Assembly (NCBI GenBank): GCA_023055505.1
Contig: JALIRH010000004.1
Coordinates: 52,581,115-52,645,114 of the forward strand
From: Callipepla californica brunnescens
Lineage: Eukaryota > Chordata > Aves > Galliformes > Odontophoridae
Length of the DNA: 64,000 bases
Direction: 5' to 3'
In this document: positions 28,831-39,200 of the stretch, one piece after another
How the letters are laid out: each line of letters starts with the position of its first letter
Position numbering within the stretch: the stretch's first letter is position 1
Position numbers and translations under genes: made by a program
The notes under the pieces: model-generated
What the model saw: only the letters and a program-made list of their open reading frames with translations
Databases searched by the model: none
Told to the model about the DNA's origin: nothing

Positions 28831-31800
28831 TCCGTGTCGCCATAGGATTTGCTTCTCTAAGCCTATGATAGTGTTTCTGGTGGTAGCATGGGGTACTGCG
28901 TATGTTTCAAGCCACCCAGTGGTCGCCCCCACCATGGTGAGCACATAACGCTTACCACTGTGGGATCGTGGCAAGGTGATATAATCAACCTGTCACACCT
29001 CCCCATATTTATACTTCTGCCATCGCCCTTCCTGCCAGAGAGGTTTCATCCTCTTGGCTTGTTTAATTATGGCACATGTATCACAGTCATGGATCACCTG
29101 TGCGATGGCATCCGTAGTTAAGTCCACCCCTCGGTCTCTAGCCCACTTATAGGTCGCGTCCCTTCCTTGATGGCCTGAGGTCTCATGGGCCCACCGAGCT
29201 ACAAATAACTCTCCTTTGTTCTGCCAGTCCAAATCTTTTTGAGACACCTCAATTTTAGCAGCTTGATCTACCTGATGGTTATTTTTCTGTTCTTCAGTAG
29301 CTCGATTCTTGGGCACATGAGCATCTACATGACGCACCTTTACAGCCAACTTTTTTGTTCGGACAGCAATGTCTTTCCACAGTTCCGCAGCCCAGACAGG
29401 TTTGCCCTTCCGTTGCCAGTTGTTTTGTTCCCACTGCTGCAACCACCCCCATAAAGCGCTTGTCACCATCCAAGAGTCAGTATAAAGATACAGCATTGAC
29501 CACCTCTCCCGTTCAGCCACATCTAAGGCCACTTGGACAGCCTTTACCTCTGCAAATTGACTCGATTCTCCTTCTCCTTCAGTGGCCTCTGCTACTCGTC
29601 GTGTGGGGCTCCACACAGCAGCCTTCCATCTGCGATGTTTCCCAACAATACGACACGATCCATCAGTGAAGAGGGCATATGTCTGTTCATTTTCTGTTAG
29701 TTCGTTATATGGTGGGGCCTCTTTTGCGCGTGGTACCTCCTCTGCTGGTGATGTTCCAAATTTCTTGCCTTCAGGCCAGTCCATGATCACCTCAAACATC
29801 CCTGGATGGCTGAGGTTCCCCATCCGAGCTCGCTGTGTAATCAGCACAATCCATTTACTCCAGGTGGCATCGGTGGCATGATGGGTGGAGGGAACCTTTC
29901 CTCTGAACATCCAGTTCAGCACTGGCAATCGAGGCGCCAGGAGGAGCTGCGTCTCAGTGCCAGTTACTTCAGAGGCAGCCCGAACTCCCTCGTATGCTGC
30001 CAAAATCTCCTTCTCAGTTGGAGTGTAGCACTCCTCCCAACCCCTGCACGCTCTGCTCCAAAATCCCAGGGGTCGGCCTCGGGTCTCCCCAGAGGCTCTT
30101 TGCCACAAGTGGGACCTTTCTCTCCAGAAGCAGTGTAGAGGAGGTTCTTTACGTCCTGTCCCATCTGTACTGGCCCCAGGGCAACCGCACGGGCTATCTC
30201 CTGTTTAATCTGCTCAAAGGCCTGCTGCTGTTCAGGACCCCATGCAAAATTATTCTTCTTTCGGGTCACCTGATAGAGGGGGCTTACTATGACGCTGTAG
30301 TTTGGGATATGCATCCTCCAAAAGCCTACTACACCGAGAAAAGACGGTGTCTCTTTTTTGCTAGTGGGTGGTGACATGCTGGTGATTTTGTCAACCACAT
30401 CTCCTGGGATGTGACGACGCCCATCTTGCCATTTTACTCCTAGAAACTGAATTTCTTGGGCAGGTCCCTTCACTTTGTTTCGTTTGATAGCAAAACCAGC
30501 ACCCAGAAGAATTTGGATTATTCGCTCTCCTTTTTTAAAAACTTCTTCTGCTGTATCACCCCACACAACAATGTCGTCAATATATTGGAGGTGCTCAGGT
30601 GCCCCACCCTGTTCCAGTGTGGTCTGAACCAACCCATGGCAAATGGTTGGGCTGTGTTTCCACCCCTGGGGCAAACGGTCCCAAGTGTACTGAACGCCCC
30701 TCCAGGTGAAAGCGAACTGTGGTCTGCACTCTGTGGCCAAAGGAATAGAGAAGAACGCATTGGCAATGTCAATGGCAGCATACCACTTGGCTGCTTTTGA
30801 CTCCACTTCATATTGCAGCTCCAACATATCTGGCACAGTGGCGCTCAGTGGGGGTGTGACTTCATTCAGACCACGGTAATCTACCGTCAGCCTCCGTTCT
30901 CCATTGGATTTACGTACCGGCCATATGGGGCTGTTAAATGGTGAGTGGGTTTTGCTGATCACTCCCTGGCTCTCTAGCTGACGGATCAAGTTATGAATGG
31001 GGAGCAAGGAATCCCTGTTGGTGCGGTATTGCCGTCTGTGTACTGTTTTCGTAGCAATTGGTACCTGCTGCTCTTTTACTTTCAGTACCCCCACAACAGA
31101 AGGATCTTCCGACAGGCCAGGTAAAACAGACAGCTGCTGAATGTTGTCAGCATCTACAGCAGCTATTCCAAAAGCCCATCGGTATCCCTTGGGATCCTTG
31201 AAATGTCCCCTTCTAAGATAATCAATACCGACTATGCATGGAGCCCCCTGTCCAGTCACTATACGATGTTTCTGCCAGTCTTTACCGGTGAGGCTTATTT
31301 CTGCCTCCAACACAGACAATTCCTGAGAGCCCCCAGTCACTCCAGAAATATAAATCAATTCTGACCCTTTAGAACTCGAAGGCATTAGAGTGCACTGTGC
31401 ACCAGTGCCTTATATTTTTGTGGTTCTGATGTGCCAGGCCATCGAATCCACACAGTCCAATACACTCTATTATCCCTTTCCCTCCCCTGGCTGAGGGCAG
31501 GGCCCCTCTATTGATTATCTGTGGTGACCGGGGCAATTTCATTGGTGGCTGATCTCTGCTGTAATTCTCTCACCCGTGCTCGTAGTGCAGGGGTGGGTTT
31601 TTTATGCCACTTCTTCATGTCCTCTCCATTTTCTCGTAAGAAGCTCCACATGGACACACGTGACATGAAGTTACTGCTGTCATCTGCTCGAGCAGAGAGG
31701 CGGCTGCCTTTGATGGCTGAGACTTTTATCAGTTTGATCAGTTTCTCCATCAGATTCTTTGGATCATCCCCATCTTCATCAGGCGTTTCTGATACTGACA

Positions 31801-32904
31801 CAGGTCCATCCCGGTTCATCAGTAAGGACAATTCCTCCAGTATCATTTTCAGTATCTTCTTTATGTCACTGACTTCTCCTGCTACCGTTGATACAGCTGC
31901 AATGGAAACGTGTGACGGTGGAAGTTGTTGTTCAAAGTTTTGAAGTGTAGTAACCACTTCATGAAATGGGAGTCTTCTGTTTTGGCCCTCAAGTATACTA
32001 GACGTTGCTACCAGTGTACTTGCGTACCTTTCTGGTGCTGTTTTTGAGAGCTTCCGATATACATCAGCTTTACACCATGCTTTCTCAGGATCGCAGTCCT
32101 GGTGTGGATTGTTAGGGACGAAAGTAGGATCGTACAGCATCTCTACTACAGCCATTTCTCTCAAAAAATGGATGCCCTTCTCCACAGTATTCCATCTTTC
32201 CACCTTAGGCTCCAGATCGTCTTTGTAAGGAAATCTCTCCTTTACAGCTACTAGTACTCGTTCCCAGAGGGTAGCAACTCCACTCAGACATCTACTAATC
32301 CCTCTGTCGATAGCTGGGTCTCGAGCAATGCTTCCCAGTTGGCGGGCTTCGCTGCCATCTAGGGACACGCTGCTGGCACCGTTGTCCCAACACCGCAGCA
32401 ACCAGGTGACAATAGGTTCATCTGAGCGCCGTACAAACTCCTTTCTTGAACCCTGGATTTCAGTCATCTTTAGGGGCCGACGAATAGCAGTAATGGTGAT
32501 TTCTTCATTATCACTGTCCTCTCCATGTCTCACACTTTTCTTAGTGGCCTTTCTAGGTGGTGGTGGTGGTGGTGGTGCTGAGGAGGGCCCCTCACCTGGA
32601 TCTTCCTCTTCTTTCTCATCTCTGTCGTCTCCATGTCTCTCACCTTCTTTAGTGGCCTTTTGAGGTGGTGGTGGTGGTGGTGTTGGTTCTGAGGAGGGCC
32701 CCTCACCTGGATCTTCCTCTTTTTTCTCTGCTGCTTCTTCTTTCCGTTCTAGCCGAGAGGACACTCGTTTCCATTTCTGGCCTTCCACAGGGGCAACCGA
32801 CACGGATGCCGGTGCTTCCTGTGACTGGTCAGGTTTATCCTCAAGGTTTTCATTGTTGCTCTGAACCTCGGTTTGGAAACCATTTCTCTCCAGAATATCA
32901 ATTA
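28831..32904 (-). mobile_element. ERVL fragment without LTRs (U3)
   Basis: Same fragment and end points as in the other units, 7 bp shorter because of the pol deletion. Confidence 0.88.
28993..31385 (-). pseudogene. pol: ERVL pol, frameshifted between RT and RNase H (U3)
   Basis: A 7-bp deletion near 30107 (CCACAAGTGGG in place of a longer CCACAGACTCC... stretch), with two adjacent base changes nearby (GAAGCAG for GCCGCAG), splits pol. The first frame (29964-31385) carries RT with YIDD and then about 47 out-of-frame codons. The second (28993-30108) carries RNase H and the integrase zinc finger. A183T is private to this copy; A516V and P632S are shared with U2. Confidence 0.88.
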
Positions 32905-32917
32905 CAGGCAAAACCAT
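31508..32917 (-). CDS. gag: ERVL gag fragment, 5'-truncated (U3)
   Basis: 469 codons, two acidic/proline blocks. Private change: His for Gln in KGIHFLRE. Start codon in the non-viral flank. Confidence 0.85.
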   Translation of the reverse strand: MVLPVIDILERNGFQTEVQSNNENLEDKPDQSQEAPASVSVAPVEGQKWKRVSSRLERKEEAAEKKEEDPGEGPSSEPTPPPPPPQKATKEGERHGDDRDEKEEEDPGEGPSSAPPPPPPPRKATKKSVRHGEDSDNEEITITAIRRPLKMTEIQGSRKEFVRRSDEPIVTWLLRCWDNGASSVSLDGSEARQLGSIARDPAIDRGISRCLSGVATLWERVLVAVKERFPYKDDLEPKVERWNTVEKGIHFLREMAVVEMLYDPTFVPNNPHQDCDPEKAWCKADVYRKLSKTAPERYASTLVATSSILEGQNRRLPFHEVVTTLQNFEQQLPPSHVSIAAVSTVAGEVSDIKKILKMILEELSLLMNRDGPVSVSETPDEDGDDPKNLMEKLIKLIKVSAIKGSRLSARADDSSNFMSRVSMWSFLRENGEDMKKWHKKPTPALRARVRELQQRSATNEIAPVTTDNQ

Positions 32918-33113
32918 AACAGAGCTCAGGCCATCCCTCAGACAGGCAAAAGGAGCTAAGAAAGAGCCCTGTAAGCAAATAAAGCCCTTTTGTGAATGGA
33001 AAGACCGTGCCGGCTGCTATCAAGCTCTTGATAACAACTTTGTGTAAGCGTGTTCTGCTCAGATCTGCCCTGATCTAAATCCTTCGGGCCCCCGTTGGAT
33101 GCCGAAGGAAGCG

Positions 33114-33490
33114 TTGTTTTTGGAGCTGGCACGCATTTAAGAACCACGCGGCCGTTTGCTCACACCCTCTCTCACAGGGGATGGGGGGAGAATGGAAACC
33201 AAAACATTGCAACCTGTGGGTTGAGGTGAAGATTATTTATTAAGCCAGAAAACTTCTATATACTTATATATATACTTATATAAACTTATATAAGAGACTT
33301 ATATATATATACTTATATAAACTTATATGAGACAAATAACAGTAAGGATAAAACTCTTGTGAAGGGTGTGTGGAGAGCCTGTGGCCTCAGTTTTAACAGG
33401 ATTTTGGCAAGCTGCAGGAGTAGGAGAGGAGGACTCCGGTAAATTTGCACGCCATGGAAGAAATGGCTGCATTCTGCAGTCCGACTGCAA
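33114..33490 (-). repeat. Direct repeat B with poly(A) signal and AT microsatellite (U3)
   Basis: As in U1, with the same microsatellite length. Confidence 0.7.
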
Positions 33491-34039
33491 GCAGATAGAA
33501 GCCTGGGCTTCTGCAGCACTCAGACACGCACAGCTCATTTGATGGATGATTACTGAGGAGTGTGCAGATCTTCTCCCTTTTTCTGCAAGGCCTCAGCAAC
33601 GCCCAGAGCTGCCAGAGAGACAAAGACTGCCACCACTGCGTCGGGGAGGAGGTGGGAGAGGACATCAGTCAGTCACCTCTTCTGCAACACGCTGCCTGGA
33701 CCTGTGGCTGCCGAGCAGTCAGCAGCCTATCCCTTCTTCCTTGAGAAAGAGATACGGGCAGAGGGTTTCTTCAGGCAAGCCATTCATTGCCCGTTTTTGT
33801 GGAGGACGATGCTCCCGGAGCAAACGGACGCTCTCGGAGAGGCCGCGTGGTCTCTGCCCAGCTGGTTGGAGGAGTCTCTGTTTCAGGCATCCACGCGGCA
33901 CCCTCATCATCGGCACGGGGTCTGGCTGCCCCAGAGAGGATTTGCCGTGGAGGAAACACTCAGCAGCAATTCCTTCTGCATACTGAGCAGCGTCTTCTCC
34001 ACGTCCACCTTGCTCGGCTGTGGGACAAGTGGAAGTCTG

Positions 34040-35584
34040 TCATTTCCCACTTGTCAGCAGAGTTGTGAACCGATCTCGCAGCATCTCCATCTCATACAGC
34101 GCCTGCTCATGTCTGTCTGGATCCCGTGCCACACGCTGGAACAGGTTGGGCGGTACGGACACTCGGAATTCCCACGGCAAGATAATCTCCGCAGGCACCG
34201 CCTTATTTCCTATGAGGAAGTGGTCCAGCCGTTTCTCCTCCACGCAGCACTGTAGGTAGCGCAAGATGTCCTCCATCCGCTGCACCAAGTGCCTCCGACT
34301 CCAGCATTCCACAGGGATGGCAGTCAGGAGGTGCATGAGCACTGTCTTCAGCTCGTAGGGAGAAAAGTTGTAGCCCACCAGGATGTAGGCACACACTTTC
34401 AAACATCCCAGGTGGAAACTGTCCTCCCCAGCACGGGCGGCTATATGCTTGAAGAACTTTGCCTCTGCCACTGCACAGGTCTGCGGCCAGGCTGTGCTGG
34501 GTGTATAAGCAGCCTCTGACTCCTGGCTGCTCAGAAAGATGTCAGTATCGGCTTGCTGTACGCCAAACATGACATCGATCAAGAATGTTCTTTGGACCAT
34601 AGGAGTCAGTTGAAGCCTGCAGGAGCGCTTGAAGAGCACCACATCCAAGAGGCATGCTGCTGACAGAGGCACGCATTTCCAGGCATTTTTCAACACCGCC
34701 CCGAACCAGCAGGCAGTCTTCTCCACGTCTAGGTAGGAGCCAGTGCAGAGGGTGTCCAGGAGGCTGGGTTGCTGATTTCTCAGCTCGTCCGCAGAGGTGT
34801 GGAGGAAACACAGCATTTTCAGATCCTGCTCCTGCCCACACGTGCATTTCAGCTCTACACGGATACGGGAGTTCTTTATTGGCAGCTCCCGTGTGGTGCC
34901 CAGTTCCAGGTAGAAAATGTGCCCACGTGGGGGTTTCAGGGACACAAGAAAGCAGAAGACAGTTTCCTCCACGGGGAGACTCCAGCCTTCGTAGGTACTG
35001 CCCACCACAAAGGATCGCTCTGGTACTGGAAAGAATGTATCTGACACAGCAATCTGAGCTATATCGATGAGGATATTCACTAGGTACAGCATACTGTCTC
35101 CAAGTTCCTTAAGGTCCTCGTTTGGCCCAAAAGATTCTGGAAGGAAACGTGACTGATCAACTTCTTCCTCTTGCACGTTCTCTTCCTCATCTTGCTCCTG
35201 CAGCTTTTCTACCTCCTCCTCCTCTTCCTCCACCTCACCACTATCGTTCTGCTCATCCTGGACCTCCACCTCCTCCTCCTCTTGCTCCTCCTCATCACTG
35301 TTGTCTTGATTCTCCCAGAACTGTTTTTCGATCTTCCATATGAACCAGAACAGAAGTCCGAAAACACAAAGAACACTCATGATCTTCAAGGAAGGCAACA
35401 AAGCTAGCATTCCCGTCCTGCTGTGGTCCCGGTCCCTCTGCTCCGCCTCCTGCAGCAGCTCTGTCATCCGCTCTCGCAGATAGACCTCACGCTGCCGCAT
35501 GCGGATGAACGTGTCCTCATGAAACTCGTCGCCAGCAAGTGGCAGTATCTGCCCCAACAAGGCGAAGATAAACGCCAAAGCCAT
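34040..35584 (-). CDS. ITPRIPL1: ITPRIPL1-like membrane protein (U3)
   Basis: 514 residues from the conserved MALAF start at 35584. A 2-bp gain in the upstream intron removes a stop, so the raw frame extends to 35761 (573 codons), but the extra part is intronic and GC-rich. This is the most divergent copy: K46E, K88Q and T437M are private, and Lys237 is shared with U1. Signal peptide, membrane segment, acidic tract and Mab-21-like region are intact. Confidence 0.87.
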   Translation of the reverse strand: MALAFIFALLGQILPLAGDEFHEDTFIRMRQREVYLRERMTELLQEAEQRDRDHSRTGMLALLPSLKIMSVLCVFGLLFWFIWKIEKQFWENQDNSDEEEQEEEEVEVQDEQNDSGEVEEEEEEVEKLQEQDEEENVQEEEVDQSRFLPESFGPNEDLKELGDSMLYLVNILIDIAQIAVSDTFFPVPERSFVVGSTYEGWSLPVEETVFCFLVSLKPPRGHIFYLELGTTRELPIKNSRIRVELKCTCGQEQDLKMLCFLHTSADELRNQQPSLLDTLCTGSYLDVEKTACWFGAVLKNAWKCVPLSAACLLDVVLFKRSCRLQLTPMVQRTFLIDVMFGVQQADTDIFLSSQESEAAYTPSTAWPQTCAVAEAKFFKHIAARAGEDSFHLGCLKVCAYILVGYNFSPYELKTVLMHLLTAIPVECWSRRHLVQRMEDILRYLQCCVEEKRLDHFLIGNKAVPAEIILPWEFRVSVPPNLFQRVARDPDRHEQALYEMEMLRDRFTTLLTSGK

Positions 35585-35587
35585 GAT

Positions 35588-35869
35588 CTGGAAGAAAAGA
35601 GAGAGAGGGGAGGTCAGTGGGGCTGGGTGGGAGTTTGCTCGTGGCTGGGAGGGCTGGGCCAGGAGCCACAGCCCCTGGGGGCAGGGAGGAGCGGGGCCAG
35701 GGAGCTGGGAGGCAGCAGGGGCTGAGGCCAGCGCTGGTGCTGTGCCCAGAGAGCCGCTCACAGGGTCCCTCCCCTGAGCGCTGGGCCGTCAGTGCGGGCT
35801 CCAAGAAGCCCTCGCGGGCCGCTGCTTGCGCCCGGCCCAGCCCAGCCTTCCCCGTGCTGCCGCACTCAC
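35588..35869 (-). other. 5'UTR intron of the ITPRIPL1-like gene (U3)
   Basis: 282 bp; GAGAGAGAGG has one more AG than in the other units. Splice sites are conserved. Confidence 0.75.
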
Positions 35870-36064
35870 CGATGGCCCAAGCCAAAGTGGAGCAGTGCTT
35901 CCTGCTGACGGCCCCAGCAGCAGCCCCGCACTGTGACGCGTCCTCTGTGATGTCACAGGCGCCCCAGCCCCACCCTTTGGCCCCACCCGGCTCCGTTCCT
36001 CTCGGCTGTCACGGCCCCGGCAGCGCCCGTGTTCAGTGGCACGTGGCTGCGCCGAGCTCCCAGG
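35870..36064 (-). promoter_or_regulatory. First exon and CRE-like promoter (U3)
   Basis: CRE-like TGATGTCA and TGACGCG retained. Farther upstream (about 36271-36276) U3 alone has GCATTATGTC for GCGTTACGTC, two CpG losses. Confidence 0.55.
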
Positions 36065-36343
36065 GAGCGAGCAAACTTTCTGTCACTGATGAATACCAAT
36101 GGCTGTCGGCTGGACAGCAGTGTAGCTGACAGCATCCAACGGCTGTTGGTTGTCGGGACTGTTGGAAGGATCCAAATAATTTTGTCACGACGGTACCTCT
36201 GATAAAGTAGAGTTTGTTCCCAATTGCAGTTGTGGGCGCCCCATAAACAGGGAGTGCACAGAGAGAAGAGCATTATGTCTTTTATCCCTTATTGCCGAAC
36301 GCTTATCTCTTTCTCCACTGGTTCCTCATTGGCTGAATACTGC

Positions 36344-38275
36344 AGGTTCACACTCCATGGTGTCCTGGATATTTGAGGGAAAACAGAGAAACTGGGGGAT
36401 TGGCAGAAGAGAGGATTAGACGAATTGCTAAGAGAGGCTCAGAAAGTACACGTAAGGTGAGAGGAGGAGACTCAGAAGAGGCATGCAAAACTTCTGAGAT
36501 CTGCAGTAAAAGAAGGACAGGTGGGGGTGTTTCAGGCAAGGAGAAGAGGGAATATTCCTCAGGCAGACAACGTGCTTTAACCTAACCAGACGAGACCCAG
36601 AGATATGAGGACAGTAGATGCTTCTACTGTCAGAAAAAGGGACACATGAAGAAAGACTATAGAAAGAAAATCCAGGACGAGAAAATGTTTAAGGAGGACT
36701 GAGGGGGTCAGGGGCTTTATGTGCTGGGGACCCTGGATAGAAAAGAGCCCTTGATAAAATTGAAACTGGGTTCTCAGCGTCAGGAAATGGAATTTTTGGT
36801 AGACTCTGGGGCAGAAAGATCGACTGTTCAATATTTACCTCGAGGATGTTCTTTATCCTCGGAAAAGCTACTAGTAATTGGAGCAAAAGGGAACCTTTTA
36901 TGGTACCCTGTCACAAAGCAGGTAGAAATAGAATCACCTAGCACCTATGGAATTGGGTTTTCTTATTGGTATCTAAAGCAGAATATAATTTGCTAGGGAG
37001 AGATTTAATTGTGGAGTTAGGAATCAATTTGGAAGTAAAAGATAGAGAACTGTTAAGCCATGTACTCTAACGATAGAAGACGAGGCTAGAATTAACCCAG
37101 AAGTTTGATATACTCCAGAATCAGTAGGGAAGTTAGACATAGAACCCTCTGAAGTAACTATAAAGGATCCAGGGATCCCAATTAGCATAAAACAATATCC
37201 TATTTCACAGGAAGGTACATTGAAAAATTAATATCTAAAGGCCTATTGGCTATTAGAGCCCTGATTAGAGCCATGTACGTCTCCCTGTAATACTCCTATA
37301 TTCCCTGTAAAAGAAAAACAAAAGCAAAACAAAACAAACAAACAAAAAAACAACAAAAAACCACGCCTGATGACACATACAGATTGTTCCACAAGTTAAG
37401 GGAAATTCATAAGAGAACAATTACCCGTTTCCCAGTAGTGGCAAACCCCTATGCCCTGCTCAGTCAATGAAACCCAGAATCTAAGTGGTACAGTGTAATT
37501 GATTTAAAGGATGCTTTTTGGACCTGCCCCCTGAAAGCAGAATGCAGAGACTACTTTGCCTTCAAAGGGGAAGATCCGAACACCCATAGAAAGCAACAAC
37601 TTAGATGGATAGTGCTCCCACAGGGACTCACAGAATCCCCTAACTTGTTTGGACAAGCCCTTGAGCAAGTCCTAAAAACTGATGAATCAAACCCACAGGT
37701 AACCTTAGTACAATATGCAGATGATTTACTATTAGCTGAAACAGACAAGGAAACAGTTAGACAGGGGAGCATTAAATTATTAAATTTCTTAGGTTCAAGG
37801 GGTTGAAAGTTTCAAAGGTAAAACTACAATTTACAGAAGAGGAAGTGAAATATTTGGGACATTGGTTAAGAAAGGGAAATAAGAAATTAGATCCAGAATG
37901 GGTAAATGGGATTTTCTCTTTAAAAGCCCCGAGGAGTAAAAGGCAGGTGAGGCAGATCTTAGGGCTGCTAGGATACTGTAAACAATATATTGAGAATTAT
38001 AGCAGTAAGGTAAAGTTTTTAGACCAGAAGCTAGTACAAGATGGATTGGTAAAGTGGAGTTGAGTCAGAAGGATGAGCAAAGATTAGAAGATTTAAAGGT
38101 AGATCTTGTTAATGCACGAGTGTTAGGCTTACCTGATATAAAAAGGCCATTTCACCTTTTTTGTAAATACAGACAAAGGGACTGCTTTTGGAGTACTGAC
38201 CCAGGAATGGGCCAGGAAAAAGAAATCAGTAGGATACTTTTCAAAAAGTACTTTTCAGCGTTAGCGTAAGGCCTT
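36344..38275 (+). pseudogene. pol: ERV1 gag-pro-pol remnant, uninterrupted (U3)
   Basis: The same decayed element with no provirus: capsid motif, defective zinc knuckle, protease (VDSGAE), RT (YADD) and RNase H start in one piece. The single ACCCT at 36730-36734 is the unoccupied provirus target. It carries AAAACTACAATTT and TTAGGCTTACC, as in U4 and U5. Confidence 0.85.
36730..36734. other. Unoccupied ERVL insertion site (U3)
   Basis: Single ACCCT between GCTGGGG and GGATAG, against two copies flanking the provirus in U1 and U2. Confidence 0.95.
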
Positions 38276-38279
38276 CGGT

Positions 38280-38503
38280 TTATCGGACACTCTCTCTTGC
38301 TCACTTTATTTGATTCATTAGCCTCCGTTCCAAATATTGTATTATATTGTGTTATTTTGCTTTCTGATATCTTATTTAGTAAATTAGCTTTCCTCCTCAG
38401 ATCGTTGCCGCTGTTTTGTTTCGGGGCCCTTTTCCCTTTTCCCTTTCCCCCTTCCCCTTGTCCGGGCTGTGGGCCCGTGGGTCTCCTTCCTCCGTTGTCA
38501 CGG
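38280..38503 (+). mobile_element. Divergent ERVL-type LTR fragment (U4)
   Basis: Same fragment as at 1-224; the adjoining stretch carries the U1-type CTGCAGG variant. Confidence 0.6.
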
Positions 38504-38891
38504 AACCGGGCCGAACCAGCCCACAAACCGTTGACAGCTGAGTACTGCAGGTTCACACTCTATGGCGACGCTTCGCTGATCATACAAAGACCAAATAAAA
38601 CATAAATCCCTTGGTCATCTAAACAACAGCAAATGGTTGTTATCTAAACACCTCAAATAGCACCTGGTCATTGCTTTCGATCAGATACCAGGTCATGCTG
38701 TCAAGTACCTGTTTTACACTTTAAACATAAACATTCCCCTCTGGCCCCTTCCATCAACACTCGGTCTCTGTTTTGTATATTTGTCTGTCCTTCCACAGCG
38801 ATAAGTTTTGGAAAGAGGATGCAGGGGAGCAGGGTATCCTGGAGCCTGCCTGTGACATCCTAACCTTCCCACAGAGCGGGACAGTTATGCT

Positions 38892-39200
38892 TTGTTTTTG
38901 GGGCTGGCACGCAGCTCAGAACCACGCGGCCGTCTGCTCACACCCTCTCTTGCAGGGGATGGGGGGAGATTGGAAACCAAAACACTGCAACTTGTTGGTT
39001 GAGGTGAACATTATTTATTGTCAAAAAACAGACAAATAACAGTAAGGATAAAACTGGAAAACTCTCTTGTGAAGGGTGTGTGGAGAGCATGTGGCCTCAG
39101 TTTTAACAGGATTTTGCCAAGCTGCAGGAGTAGGAGAGGAGGACTCCGGTCAATCTGCACGTCATGGAAAAATTAGCTGCATTCTGCAGTCCGACTGCAA
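38892..39200 (-). repeat. Direct repeat A (U4)
   Basis: Copy of the ITPRIPL1-like 3' flank with a minus-strand AATAAA, abutting the integrase remnant. Confidence 0.7.

Larger units (their letters stand above)
27910..38279. repeat. Tandem array unit U3 (short form)
   Basis: Third unit, 10,370 bp. It lacks the ERVL provirus and has an intact single-copy target. A 7-bp deletion breaks pol and a 2-bp gain lies in the 5'UTR intron of the ITPRIPL1-like gene. Its left part shares pol variants with U2 (A516V, P632S), while its ERV1 part groups with U4 and U5. Confidence 0.97.

Noticed and set aside
34040..35761. Longer 573-codon start for the U3 ITPRIPL1-like copy
   Set aside because: The extra 59 codons lie in the predicted 5'UTR intron and are open only because of a 2-bp change; the other four copies start at the MALAF Met.
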